Positions 53,483-62,700 of a stretch of DNA of 64,000 nucleotides are shown here, in pieces. Both the position numbers and the translations under genes were made by a program. The first letter of the stretch is position 1; each line of letters opens with the position of its first letter. Source of the DNA: Gp6-AA40 sp963741135 (GTDB lineage Bacteria; Acidobacteriota; Vicinamibacteria; Vicinamibacterales; UBA2999); contig CAVUHC010000005.1 of assembly GCA_963741135.1 (NCBI GenBank), positions 302,845 to 366,844 of the forward strand. Direction: 5' to 3'. Below the pieces are notes generated by a model that was not told the origin of the DNA, made no database searches, and was given only the letters and a program-made list of their open reading frames with translations.

Positions 53483-53725
53483 ATGCCGTTCGAGCTATAC
53501 AGCGACGTGATTCTGACCCGCGATGTCGTCGAACGCGGCCTCCGCGCCGGCGACGTTGGAACGGTTGTGGAGCGACACGACGTGCCCGGCGTGGCCGAAG
53601 ACGGTTACTCGGTCGAGTTCTTTGATATGGTCGGCAACACCATTGACGTGGTCACCGTCCCTGCCAGTGCCGTGCGCCTGCCCACGCCAACGGATCGCCC
53701 CGCGGTACGGGCACTCAGCGCGTAG
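53483..53725 (+). CDS. DUF4926 domain protein
   Basis: An 80-residue protein with VVERGLRAGDVGTVVERHD, then a Tyr-Ser-Val-Glu-Phe strand and VVTVPASAVRLPTPTD. It is the third DUF4926 copy in the window and the only one next to a complete DUF6883 gene. GGAGAGATG-type spacing places a ribosome-binding site close to the start. Function unknown. Confidence 0.8.
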   Translation: MPFELYSDVILTRDVVERGLRAGDVGTVVERHDVPGVAEDGYSVEFFDMVGNTIDVVTVPASAVRLPTPTDRPAVRALSA

Positions 53726-53814
53726 GCCATCGGTCGACCATTCTCAGTCTAAGGCCCGTAATCCCTCAAGCTGTCTCAGCCATACGACGAGGCGGTTCCA
53801 AACGGCGCTGGTCT

Positions 53815-54165
53815 GGTCCCGCATCCTGGCGGCCATCGGTTCCACCATGAACAGGAGGAACCCGCTGAGGAACATCGTCGAGGCGAACAGCGGAACGATC
53901 AGCGAGGAGTGCGCGGCGACGCCTCGGGTCCGCGCGCGGGCCGCCGCGTGCGTCCCGGCTGTGATCTCCATGGATGTCCGGGTCAGAGTGCAAGCGGGAG
54001 ACCTGAAAAACCGGCGTGAAAACGGCCTTTTGGCGGCTTCCGTGCACGCATCCACGTGCGCGGATTACAAGGACAGCACCGCGCTGACACATCCGGCAAT
54101 CGGGCGTTACGCGCTATTTCGTCGCCTTCCTCCGTCCGGCCCACTTTCCGAGCGGCGGCCTGGCC
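53815..54165 (-). pseudogene. spermidine-synthase-like gene, duplicated 5' end only
   Basis: Nearly identical to 52365-52740. It encodes AAHSSLIVPLFASTMFLSGF and LLFMVEPMAARM, the first two membrane helices of the gene at 52555, then breaks. The upstream flank (ATTACAAGGACRGCACC and GGCCCACTTTCCGAGCGGCGG) is duplicated too. Confidence 0.8.
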
Positions 54166-54196
54166 AAAATTCGAGCGGCTCGCGCAAATAGCTTTG

Positions 54197-54529
54197 CTAA
54201 AGTCCGAGGAGCTCTTTCAGTTTGGCGACGACCGCCGCCTGTTGATGTGCGTCAAGCGCGCCGAGGTGCCGTGCCAGGCTTGAGCAGTGGATGGTGGCGA
54301 GTTTGTGCAGGCGCAAGGCCGATGTCACCTTGAGATGAGTATTTCTGGTTTGGCGGATCGACCAAGAGGTCGGAGGAGGCAGTTGATCAGGAAGAACCGA
54401 CGAGATATAGGCGACCAAGACTTCTGGAACTGACCCGAGGCTGCCGGTCAATAGCAGCACCGGACGGAGCTTCATTCCGGGCACGTCCCCGAACGGGAAC
54501 TGCGCCAAGTAGGCCTCACCAGGGCGCAT
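54197..54529 (-). CDS. PemK/MazF-like toxin
   Basis: A 110-residue protein with PGEAYLAQFPFGDVPGMKLR, then PVLLLTGS and STSWSIRQTRNTHLKVTSAL-like C-terminal strands, the pattern of MazF/PemK endoribonucleases. The upstream gene, which overlaps it by 14 bp, is a plausible antitoxin. It follows no attC site that I can see. It appears complete, though the R-P-V-L motif begins later than usual. Confidence 0.75.
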   Translation of the reverse strand: MRPGEAYLAQFPFGDVPGMKLRPVLLLTGSLGSVPEVLVAYISSVLPDQLPPPTSWSIRQTRNTHLKVTSALRLHKLATIHCSSLARHLGALDAHQQAAVVAKLKELLGL

Positions 54530-54749
54530 TCACAGGCTGGCCGTCCTCCAGCGTATAGATGTCCTGACGACGGTCTTCCAATTCGGCTGACCATTCCTTG
54601 GCAACTCCGCCAACCCAGGTGCTGCCCGCCTCGTCTTCCTCGGGCAGCAACACGATCAGGCGCACCTGGCCTACAGGCAGATCTTTAGGGACCTGCGCTC
54701 GGAGCTGATGTTTGTCATCGATATCGCCGACCAGTTCGATTGCCTTCAT
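54516..54749 (-). CDS. putative antitoxin of PemK/MazF toxin
   Basis: A 77-residue protein from ATG 54749 with MKAIELVGDIDDKHQLRAQV, then PKDLPVGQVRLIVLLPEEDE, a short beta-rich N-terminus followed by an acidic C-terminus (ELEDRRQDIYTLEDG). This matches small antitoxins that accompany PemK toxins. The frame is open far upstream (to 55052) but only this ATG gives a protein-like N-terminus. The stop overlaps the toxin start by 14 bp. Confidence 0.68.
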   Translation of the reverse strand: MKAIELVGDIDDKHQLRAQVPKDLPVGQVRLIVLLPEEDEAGSTWVGGVAKEWSAELEDRRQDIYTLEDGQPVNAPW

Positions 54750-54918
54750 AGAGGATCTTCCACTTGGTTCGAACAGATCATCGCAAATCCATCCTGCAGA
54801 CGTGTGCTCCGCCGTCATTGATGCGGGTGGTCCGACGTTATGGCGTTCCCCCGGCGGATGCGTTCGCGGCGCGAAGACTTTGGTCACGGCTGTCTCCGAC
54901 CAACAGTCCGGCGGGCGG

Positions 54919-55404
54919 CTATGCGGATAGGCGCTTGCGCGGACGGCCGTCCTTGGCGCCGTTGGCCTTTGCCGCGGCCGCCTTGGCTTTCGACCGCGTC
55001 CGGCCGCCGCGACGTCCCGTCGCCGCAGCGAACAGACGACTGCCGAACGCACGATTCTGTAAGGGTCCGAAGAGTTCCCCTGCCAGTACCGGCGAGAAGT
55101 CGATCGTCTGCGTCGATCCGTCGTCGAATTCGACGCGTAGGGCGGCAGCTACGCCAAAGTGGAGATCCCCGACGAGCCGAAACCCCGGCGCAGTTGAGCG
55201 ACCGATTGCTGAAATCGGAAGCGGTTCAACCGAGTACGCGCGCAGCGGCGATTCGATTCCTGTTTGCGGTCGGTCCTTCGGCCCTCGCAAGTGATTGAAC
55301 AGATTAGGGAGTTTAGCGGCGAAACCAGATCGAGCGGAGCGAGAGATGGTGAGCCTAAATTTCGCCAGTTGGAACCAGATCACGGGCTTGCTGCGCCAAC
55401 TCAA
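54919..55404 (-). CDS. DUF2442-like protein with basic tail
   Basis: A 161-codon frame; only the middle (GFRLVGDLHFGVAAALRVEF, then DDGSTQTIDFSPVLAGELFG) resembles DUF2442, whose members occur with toxin genes. The C-terminus (RGGRTRSKAKAAAAKANGAK, then DGRPRKR) is strongly basic, with an AT-hook-like GRPRK. The first 60 codons look random, so the start is uncertain and the gene may be damaged. No toxin partner is adjacent. Confidence 0.4.
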   Translation of the reverse strand: MSWRSKPVIWFQLAKFRLTISRSARSGFAAKLPNLFNHLRGPKDRPQTGIESPLRAYSVEPLPISAIGRSTAPGFRLVGDLHFGVAAALRVEFDDGSTQTIDFSPVLAGELFGPLQNRAFGSRLFAAATGRRGGRTRSKAKAAAAKANGAKDGRPRKRLSA

Positions 55405-55444
55405 GGGACTTCGCAGTGCCGCCTGACCCGAAGGCAGGCGCCGC

Positions 55445-55738
55445 CTACCTCATCTCGCGGCCGTGGAACACGCGCAGCATCAGAATGGCACTCCCATCAT
55501 GGCGATACTGAAGGGCGTACGTTCCACCGAGCACTTGGAGGACGACCTCGCGGTACTCTTCGCGATTTCCTATGGGTCGCCCCAACTTCGGATGCCGACG
55601 GAGAACGTCAGCTCTTGCAATGAGCTCACCGGCGACGCGTGCCGCGAGCTCGGGGAACTGCCCGTGCAGGAACGCGGCAAATCGATCGAGATCGGCGAGC
55701 GCGTCGAGCGACCACTCGATCTCTACTGGCCCGGCCAC
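55445..55738 (-). CDS. RelE/ParE-family toxin
   Basis: A 97-residue protein from GTG 55738 (an upstream start at 55774 is less likely). EIEWSLDALADLDRFAAFLH, RRHPKLGRPIGNREEYREVV and YALQYRHDGSAILMLRVFHG span the RelE/ParE fold. It would act on the ribosome or gyrase. Its start overlaps the end of the upstream antitoxin gene by 16 bp. Confidence 0.85.
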   Translation of the reverse strand: MAGPVEIEWSLDALADLDRFAAFLHGQFPELAARVAGELIARADVLRRHPKLGRPIGNREEYREVVLQVLGGTYALQYRHDGSAILMLRVFHGREMR

Positions 55739-55992
55739 TGTCGGAACCGGGGCGTGCCCCACGTACGCAGCCACCGCACCACGCGCTCGTGGGGCACCCG
55801 CGAGCCTTCCGTGGCCCTGGCATATCGGCGATCGAGCTCTGCGATCTCGTCAGCGTCTGCTTCACGCGGGGCGCTGTCGAGTGTCGCCAGTTCAGCGATC
55901 AACTGCGGAACCGTCACGCCGAGCTCGGCCGCTCGCATCTGGAGCACGTCCGCAGTGTGCTTGTCGACCTCGATGCTGACGTTGATGCTCAT
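55723..55992 (-). CDS. putative antitoxin of RelE/ParE toxin
   Basis: An 89-residue protein from ATG 55992 (MSINVSIEVDKHTADVLQMR, then AAELGVTVPQLIAELATLDS). The N-terminus is a ribbon-helix-helix type fold, followed by an acidic helix (READADEIAELDRRYA) that would bind the toxin. It overlaps the toxin gene by 16 bp. No named family, but position and pattern are typical. Confidence 0.75.
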   Translation of the reverse strand: MSINVSIEVDKHTADVLQMRAAELGVTVPQLIAELATLDSAPREADADEIAELDRRYARATEGSRVPHERVVRWLRTWGTPRFRQWPGQ

Positions 55993-56358
55993 GGCACCAG
56001 AATAGCCGATCCGGAAACGGTCAGCGACGTGTGTGTGGTCGACCAACGTGGTTGTTGCACGGCGTGACATCGGGAAGCGCGGCGCAACCCGGATGCAACC
56101 ACGAAGGTGCAAAAACGCGGATCTGATTCCCTACGCCGGCGCGGCGACCCACGAGCGAGCGCGGGCTGCGAGCTCTCCCTGAGGTCGACGAGTACCACTC
56201 CCTCCCGTGCGAGATCTGCTGGCGCCGACCGCACCGATCTCCGCGAGGTAACAACCACGAAGTGCACGAAGGTCACGAAGAGGTACTCCTTCGTGGTTAA
56301 AAACCACGCCCGCGGCCCACGCGGCTAAATGTAGTCGTCAAGACTCGCAGGAGGATCG
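55993..56358. repeat. intergenic region with CACGAAG repeats
   Basis: No gene. ACCACGAAGGTGCAAAAACGCGG and AACCACGAAGTGCACGAAGGTCACGAAG-type repeats, then CTTCGTGGTTAAAAACCACG, resemble the repeats at 17731-17800. The last of these could form a hairpin. The secreted-protein gene starts at 56359. Confidence 0.45.
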
Positions 56359-57276
56359 CATGCGGTCATTCCTCATCCTGGTGATGGTGGCATTGATTCA
56401 GGCACCTGTCGGCAACGCCGCTGGTGGCGCCGCCCAGGGTCCTGGACCGACGGCCATCCCACGTATGCCGTCACGGTCGAGGATCCAAAAGTATTCACAC
56501 GGCCGTGGAATATGGGCATGATCCTGATCGTCACAAGGAAAAGAATTTTCGACTCTTCGACTGGCTGATGGCCAGTCCGACGTACAGGGCATATGGGCCG
56601 CGACCAACGCCGGGTCCACGTCGTTGACCAATCCGATAAGCGGAGGCGAGGATTTCGATCAGCGGGCTTCGGGTACCAGCGTGCGCCGTCCCAGCCGGAT
56701 CCTCGATCCTCCTGACGGATTGCTTCCGTATCAGCCGTGGGCGGCGGCGAGACAGAAGCAGCAGGGTTACGACTACGATCACGCGACGAAACCCGAGCAC
56801 ATCGACACGCAGCACCGGTGCCTGCTCTCCGGCGTTCCGCGGCTGTACACCACGTCCCGGCATTCAAGATCATTCAGACTCCGGGATCAGTCGTGTTCGT
56901 CTGGGATGAATACCATGCGTATCGGGTCATTCCTCTTGACGGCCGGCCGCATATCGCGCCGAACGTGAAGCTCTGGATGGGCGACGGTCGTGGCCACTGG
57001 GAGGGAAACACGCTGGTCGTCGATACGACGAACGTTCGAGGAGCGCGCCTCACCTACATCGGCGATTTCAACAGCGAGAACGCGCACATCGTGGAGCGAT
57101 TCACGTTCGTCGACGCCGACACCTTGAACGACGAAGCCACGGTGGATGATCCGACCGTGTTCACTCGTCCCTGGACGATGCGTGTCGTCGAAAAGCGCCG
57201 GCCGGATCAGGAGGTGTGGGAATCGGCGTGCTGGGAGGGGAATGTGAACCCGGACGTGTTCCTGGAGAAGAAATAG
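56359..57276 (+). pseudogene. secreted protein of unknown function, several lesions
   Basis: ATG 56359 opens a signal peptide (MRSFLILVMVALIQAPVGNA). The next 150 bases are rearranged and contain a misplaced fragment like TVEDPKVFTRPWNMGM. From about 56560 the mature protein runs in another frame: DGQSDVQGIWAATNAGSTSL, then RILDPPDGLLPYQPWAAARQ. A shift near 56845 leads into IIQTPGSVVFVWDEYHAYRV, then GHWEGNTLVVDTTNVRG and RPWTMRVVEKRRPDQEVWES to 57276. The second half matches a secreted family common in acidobacteria. Two frameshifts and a rearrangement make it a pseudogene. Confidence 0.7.
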
Positions 57277-57915
57277 AGCCGTAGCGGCGGGTCTTCAGAC
57301 CCGCCTAAGCTGGCGGGATGCCATCGAGCGACGCCTTCACGAAGCCCGAAGAGCGGCTAGCTCTTCGCGCTCCTTCGCGCGGCCCAATACTTCCGCATCC
57401 GGAGCACTGACGGCTTTCTTCTGAGCGGCGGACATCGGCTTGCGCCCTCATTCAGTTCCGCAAGTCGCACTTCGGCCCCTCGACGAGCCAGGGATTTCAT
57501 GTCAAATGTCGGCAAATGGGTCCTCCGAAACTCTCAGCGTATTGCACACGTCGGTGTAGGACAAAAGGCGACGTTGAAGGGAGATGGATGGGGAAGGGCC
57601 CGCCGCGGACCGATCTCCGAGGGGAGTTTGCGAAGGAGCATGAAGCCGCAGGCAGTCCGTCCCGCTAACGGCGTCGCCGCCGAGACAAAAGTCTCTCCCA
57701 TGGCCGAATTTACGACGGACACAAGCACTCATAGTCGGTTTTTGTTATCAGTTTTAGGAAACTCACCTCAGCCGTCGTTTTGCACGATCTCCTCGGCCAA
57801 ATGAAGGCCCCCGCCTGGCTAATGGGGCTCAATTCTCCAATATGAATCGACTTACGGGGCTACGCTCCGGCTGTCACAGGACTGGATGCTGCCGGCGTAA
57901 CACTCGAAGGCTGTT
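57277..57915. other. region with palindromes, no supported gene
   Basis: It holds CGGCGGGTCTTCAGACCCGCC (about 57287-57307), a hairpin, and on the minus strand a short piece reading MSAAQKKAVSAPDAEVLGRA, probably the tail of a lost gene. The rest shows no convincing frame; the cysD promoter should be near the end. Confidence 0.45.
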
Positions 57916-58872
57916 ATGAACCGCGAGACGTCAACTGTTATGAAAACGTCCGAGACGACCGTCGCTGTCGCGACCAGGCTGACCCATCTCCAACGTCTTG
58001 AAGCCGAGAGCATTCACATCATGCGTGAGACCGTCGCTGAATGCGAGCGGCCGGTCATGCTCTATTCCATCGGCAAAGACAGCTCGGTCATGCTGCATCT
58101 GGCGCTCAAGGCGTTTTTCCCGGCGAGGCCCCCGTTTCCATTCCTTCATGTGGATACCACATGGAAGTTTCGGGAAATGATTTCGTTTCGCGACGAGACC
58201 GCCAAGCGACTCGGCCTCGATCTTCTTGTCCACATCAATAGGGAAGGAATAGAGGCGGGCATCAACCCATTCCAACACGGTTCGACGGTCCATACCGACA
58301 TCATGAAAACGCAGGCGCTGAAGCAGGCGCTCGACAAGTATCGCTTCGACGCGGCGTTTGGCGGTGCCCGCAGAGACGAGGAGAAGTCGCGCGCGAAGGA
58401 GCGCGTGTTCTCGATTCGATCGGCACAACATCGGTGGGAACCGAAGCAGCAGCGGCCGGAACTCTGGCGGCTCTATAACGGACGTGTTCGAAAGGGCGAG
58501 AGCATTCGAGTGTTCCCCTTATCGAATTGGACTGAGCTCGACGTCTGGCAGTACATCTACGCCGAGAACATTCCGATTGTTCCGCTGTACTTCGCTCGAG
58601 AGCGGCCGGTTGTACAGCGCGACGGTACGTGGATCCTGGTGGACGACGAGCGGATGCCGCTGGATACCGGTGAGGCTCCGCAAACAAAAACAGTCCGTTT
58701 TCGAACGCTCGGCTGCTATCCGCTGACCGGAGCCATTGAGAGCGAAGCGAATACGCTGCCAGCGATCATTCAGGAGATGTTGCTGACCCGCCATTCCGAG
58801 AGACAGGGACGGGTGATCGATCACGATCAGTCGTCGTCCATGGAGAAGAAAAAGCAGGAAGGGTACTTCTGA
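57916..58872 (+). CDS. cysD: sulfate adenylyltransferase subunit 2
   Basis: A 318-residue ATP-sulfurylase small subunit. PP-loop motif MLYSIGKDSSVMLHLALKAF, then FPFLHVDTTWKF and FGGARRDEEKSRAKERVFSI, are all standard. With CysN it makes adenosine 5'-phosphosulfate from sulfate and ATP. The ATG at 57916 (or Met at residue 9) is followed by the conserved LTHLQRLEAESIHIMRE. Its stop overlaps the cysN start by one base (TGATG). In rhizobia the pair NodP-NodQ is the same module, used for sulfating Nod factors. Confidence 0.95.
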   Translation: MNRETSTVMKTSETTVAVATRLTHLQRLEAESIHIMRETVAECERPVMLYSIGKDSSVMLHLALKAFFPARPPFPFLHVDTTWKFREMISFRDETAKRLGLDLLVHINREGIEAGINPFQHGSTVHTDIMKTQALKQALDKYRFDAAFGGARRDEEKSRAKERVFSIRSAQHRWEPKQQRPELWRLYNGRVRKGESIRVFPLSNWTELDVWQYIYAENIPIVPLYFARERPVVQRDGTWILVDDERMPLDTGEAPQTKTVRFRTLGCYPLTGAIESEANTLPAIIQEMLLTRHSERQGRVIDHDQSSSMEKKKQEGYF

Positions 58873-60778
58873 TGGCGGACGTGTCGAGCCCGGTGGCCCC
58901 GGATATCGAGACGTATCTGCGCGCGCAGGAACGCAAGAGCGTGCTGCGCTTCATCACGTGTGGAAGCGTCGATGACGGCAAATCGACGCTGATCGGACGT
59001 CTGCTGTACGAGTCCGGGCTGATTTTCGAGGATCAGCTCGCGGCCCTGGCGACAGATTCGAAAAAAGTGGGGACACGAGGCGGCGAGCTCGACTTGGCGC
59101 TGCTTGTCGACGGTCTCTCAGCCGAACGGGAGCAGGGCATCACCATCGACGTGGCCTACCGCTATTTCTCGACCGACAAGCGCAAGTTCATCGTTGCCGA
59201 TACGCCCGGCCACGAACAGTACACGCGCAACATGGTCACGGGCGCGTCAACCGCCGATCTGGCAGTCATTCTTATCGACGCGCGCAAGGGGGTGCTCACG
59301 CAGACCCGCCGCCACAGCTATCTGGTGTCGCTGCTCGGGATTCAGCGGATTGTGCTGGCCGTCAACAAAATGGATCTCGTCGATTACTCCCATGAAAGGT
59401 TCCTTCAGATAGAGGGCGACTACGCTGAATTTGCCGCTCGTATCGGGTTGACCGACGTCACTTGCATTCCAGTGTCAGCAGTGCTGGGTGACAACATTCT
59501 GAAGCCGAGCGACCAGATGCTGTGGTACGACGGCCCCACGCTCATGAATCATCTCGAGAGCGTCACCGTCGGGGACGAGCTCGTATCGAAGCCGTTCCGG
59601 CTGCCGGTGCAGTGGGTCAATCGTCCGAACGCCGATTTTCGTGGATTTGCCGGCGTGATCGTCAGCGGCATGGTGCAGGTGGGCGATCCCGTTCGCGTTC
59701 TGCCGTCGGGCCGTCAGAGCCGTGTCGCCCGCATCGTTGTCGACGCCGGCGACGGCGACGTTGCCGTAGCAGGGCAATCAGTCACCCTCACCCTCGACGA
59801 CGAACTCGACGTGAGCCGAGGCGACGTGCTTGCCGCAGCCGCCGCTCCTCCAGCGGTGGCGGACCAGTTCGAGGCCACGATCATCTGGATGCACGACCGT
59901 CCGATGCTGCAGGGACGTTCGTATCTCATGAAAATCGGCACGAAGACGGTGACGGCCAGCGTCGCGCCGCTCAAGTACAAGATCAACGTCAACACGATGG
60001 AGCACGTCGCGGCGAAGAAACTCGACCTCAACGACATCGGCGTCTGCGGCCTCAAGGTCAGCGAGCCAGTCGTGTTCGAGCCTTACTCGGAGAATCGCGA
60101 TCTCGGCGGGTTCATTCTCGTCGATCGCGTGACAAACACGACGATCGGAGCGGGCCTGCTGCACTTCGCACTCCGCCGCTCAGAGAACGTTCATTGGCAG
60201 GCGCTCGAGATCAACAAACAAGCACGCACGGAGTTGAAGGGTCAGAAACCCTGCGTGCTGTGGTTTACAGGTCTTTCAGGTGCGGGGAAGTCGACAATTG
60301 CGAACGCTCTTGACAAGCGGCTGCACGCGCTCGGACACCATACCTATCTCCTTGACGGCGACAATGTGCGCCATGGTCTGAACAAGGATCTCGGCTTCAG
60401 CGATGCCGATCGCGTTGAGAACATCCGTCGTGTGGCAGAAGTGGCGCACCTGATGGTGGATGCGGGACTCATCGTGCTCGTGTCGTTCATCTCGCCGTTT
60501 CGCGCGGAGCGTCGAATGGCGCGTGGACTGATGGAGAGGGAGAGTTTTTCGAAGTGTTCGTCGACACGCCGCTCGCGGTGGCGGAGGCGCGCGATCCGAA
60601 GGGCCTCTACAGGAAAGCGCGGCGTGGTGATCTCAAGAACTTTACGGGTATCGATTCACCATATGAGGAGCCCGAGAGCCCTGAACTGAGCATTGACACC
60701 ACGCGCCTCACACCTGAGCAGGCCACGGACGTACTCCTCACGCACCTCAGACACGCCGGGATCATTCAAGCCGATTAA
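58872..60778 (+). pseudogene. cysNC: bifunctional CysN-CysC (sulfate adenylyltransferase subunit 1 / APS kinase), one frameshift
   Basis: The CysN part (residues about 1-440) is a GTPase with GSVDDGKSTLIGRL, DTPGHEQYTRN and NKMD, and its domain II/III. It is fused to an APS kinase whose Walker A is GLSGAGKSTIAN and which continues DGDNVRHGLNKDLGFSDADR. At about 60536 one base (G) is missing; the following frame continues EFFEVFVDTPLAVAEARDPK and LTPEQATDVLLTHLRHAG to 60778. With CysD it makes APS, then PAPS, for sulfate assimilation or sulfation. The intact length would be 635 residues. The single indel is more likely a sequence error than decay. Confidence 0.9.
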
Positions 60779-61015
60779 AGATTGACCTAGCGCCCCAGCC
60801 TCTTCACCAAACGTCGCTTGCCTCAAGCTGTCACCTCCCTTTCTGGCGTACCGGAACGGGCGATTATTATGACGAGAACCTTCACGCCCGGAGTTCCTTC
60901 CTCAAACGCAGCACTTGGACGCCGAGGGCCGCAGGCGGTTACAGCTGGATTGCGCCCGGATCGGACACAAGGATATCCAATCCGGCGCAAAATCAGCGCA
61001 CCGTTCTCAACCTGG
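60779..61015. other. region with no supported gene
   Basis: A 237-base gap between the convergent cysNC and DUF5989 stop codons. No structure of note was seen. Confidence 0.5.
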
Positions 61016-61220
61016 CTAGAACAAGGTGTAGATAATCGGGGCGGCTGCGGGTCCGCCTAAGACAATTAACGCGCCTATGAGTAACAGCATCAGAATGATC
61101 GGCGTCAGCCACCACTTCTTGTTGTGCAGGAGGAAATCGACGAGCTCGCGAGCAACACCCGGCTGGCTGTCTTCGCCAGCGCTGGAAATCGTCGGCTGTC
61201 TGCTTGCGACATGTGGCCAT
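61016..61220 (-). pseudogene. DUF5989/SxtK-like small membrane protein, one frameshift
   Basis: ATG 61220 begins MATCRKQ, and after a frameshift the true frame reads ELVDFLLHNKKWWLTPIILM, then LLLIGALIVLGG and APIIYTLF to a TAG at 61016. This C-terminus with a single helix and the IYTLF ending is the DUF5989 signature, the family of saxitoxin-cluster SxtK. It lies just after SxtJ as in other sxt-like clusters. The frameshift is probably a sequence error. Its biochemical role is not established. Confidence 0.75.
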
Positions 61221-61234
61221 ACTTCCCTCGACGG

Positions 61235-61654
61235 TCAGAACTGCTCGAAAATACTGCTTCTTTTGCTCGGGCGGACCAATCGACACCCAGTAGGTGCTCT
61301 CGCCGTTCGATCGGCCGCCGCATCGGATCGTACCCGCGAGCTTCATGACGAACCCGATCGGGGTGAGGATCCCGAAGAAGATCATGCCGAGCAGAAGGTG
61401 AGACATCACCCACCCGATCGGATAGGCGGCGTACATCCAACCGAGGTAGACCGGATGGATGAACGCCGGTTGGTAGAACCAATCGCGCCCGACCAGCAGG
61501 CCGAACATGGCAGCGGAACCGGCCAGAGCGCTTGTTCGCGCTCCGAAGTCAGACGATGCGAGCGACGACCACCAGAAGCACCGGGAACCACATCGCCGGC
61601 GAACTGCCGCAGCTCGCGACGTGACGGGTTGTCGTTGATTTTGATCAGCGCCAT
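61235..61654 (-). pseudogene. SxtJ-like membrane protein, frameshifted
   Basis: From ATG 61654 the protein opens MALIKINDNPSRRELRQFA, the SxtJ N-terminus. After one or more frameshifts the body reads DWFYQPAFIHPVYLGWMYAA, then YPIGWVMSHLLLGMIFFGIL and TPIGFVMKLAG, and it ends near YWVSIGPPEQKKQYFR, as in the family. It has about three transmembrane helices. SxtJ is a small membrane protein of unknown biochemistry in saxitoxin and many glycan clusters, next to a NodU-type carbamoyltransferase. Confidence 0.75.
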
Positions 61655-61689
61655 GAAACGAGCCATTCTCCTCAGCGTCACGCGACTCG

Positions 61690-62700
61690 GGCCGACTGCC
61701 GCAGCCGGCGTCGGCGCTCCCGACCATCAGGAAGAAGCCTCCCTCGCGGTTGCCGGTGACGATCTGCTTCGCCTGGACCCAGAAGTGATCGGCCCGAGTG
61801 CCGCGCGGTCGAGGCGTGAAGAGGTTTTCGCCAGTCGCTTCCTCGCCAGCGAGCGTCACCGCGGAATGCCGCGAACAAATTCCAGGCCGCACTGGTCGAA
61901 CCATCCAGCACTTCGCCGATCGTGTGCTTCGATTCGTGCGGATGGCGATACTGATCGGTAAACCAGGCCCGCCGCTTGTCGCACGCTCATGCGGCGTCGA
62001 GCGCAGATACGGATCGATCCACTTCGCCCGCCCGCCGGTCAGCCGGAAGAGCTGCCGTCGCAAATCCGTCATCAGCCGGCCGTACGTGTTGTAGAGGCCG
62101 ATGACGATGTGGCCGCCCGGGCTGAACCAGCCGCTGGATGCGATTGGAAGCCGCCGCACGGATCGGCCGTGTGGTGCAGCACGCCGTTGCAGAGCACGAC
62201 GTCGAATTGCTCCGGCTTGAAGCACGGCTTGAACAGATTCATCTGCACGAACCGCACGCGATCGAGCCCATGCTCGCGGCGGAAGTCTTCGGCCAGCCGC
62301 AGCGAATTCAGGCACATGTCGGTGCCGATCACCCGGCGGCAGGAGATGCCCAGAAAGTTCGTCAATTGCCCGGTGCCGCAGCCGACTTCGAGCACCGTGC
62401 TGTTGTAGGGAATCGATTCGTCGAGCACGCGGGCATACAGGCCGCGGCGCGACTTTTCGATCAGCGAACGGACCGAATCGTGATCGTCGTAGTTCGGGAA
62501 ACGGCGTTTCCTCGTAGAACGCCTTCACGATTTCGGTGACGTCGGCTGCGCGACGCGATCGTCGTCGTGCGGCCAGAACAGCTGCGGAATGCCGTCGGCT
62601 GATCGGAAACGTCTGGCCGCGACTTGCGCACACCACGTGATCTGCTCGCTCGCAATTCGCAGCTTCGCCTGATGTCGGGACTGCACCACACGTCGGCCAC
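61690..62700 (-). pseudogene. class I SAM-dependent methyltransferase, several frameshifts
   Basis: Pieces in different frames read EIVKAFYEETPFP, then a central intact stretch STVLEVGCGTGQLTNFLGIS and VIGTDMCLNSLRLAEDFRRE with VVLCNGVLHHTADPCGGF (SAM motifs I and post-II), then GGHIVIGLYNTYGRLMTDLR. All are from one methyltransferase, interrupted at least three times. An N-terminal segment (CAQVAARRFRSADGIPQLFW) may be a Trm112-like zinc portion. Substrate unknown. It lies between the carbamoyltransferase and sxtJ genes. Confidence 0.7.
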
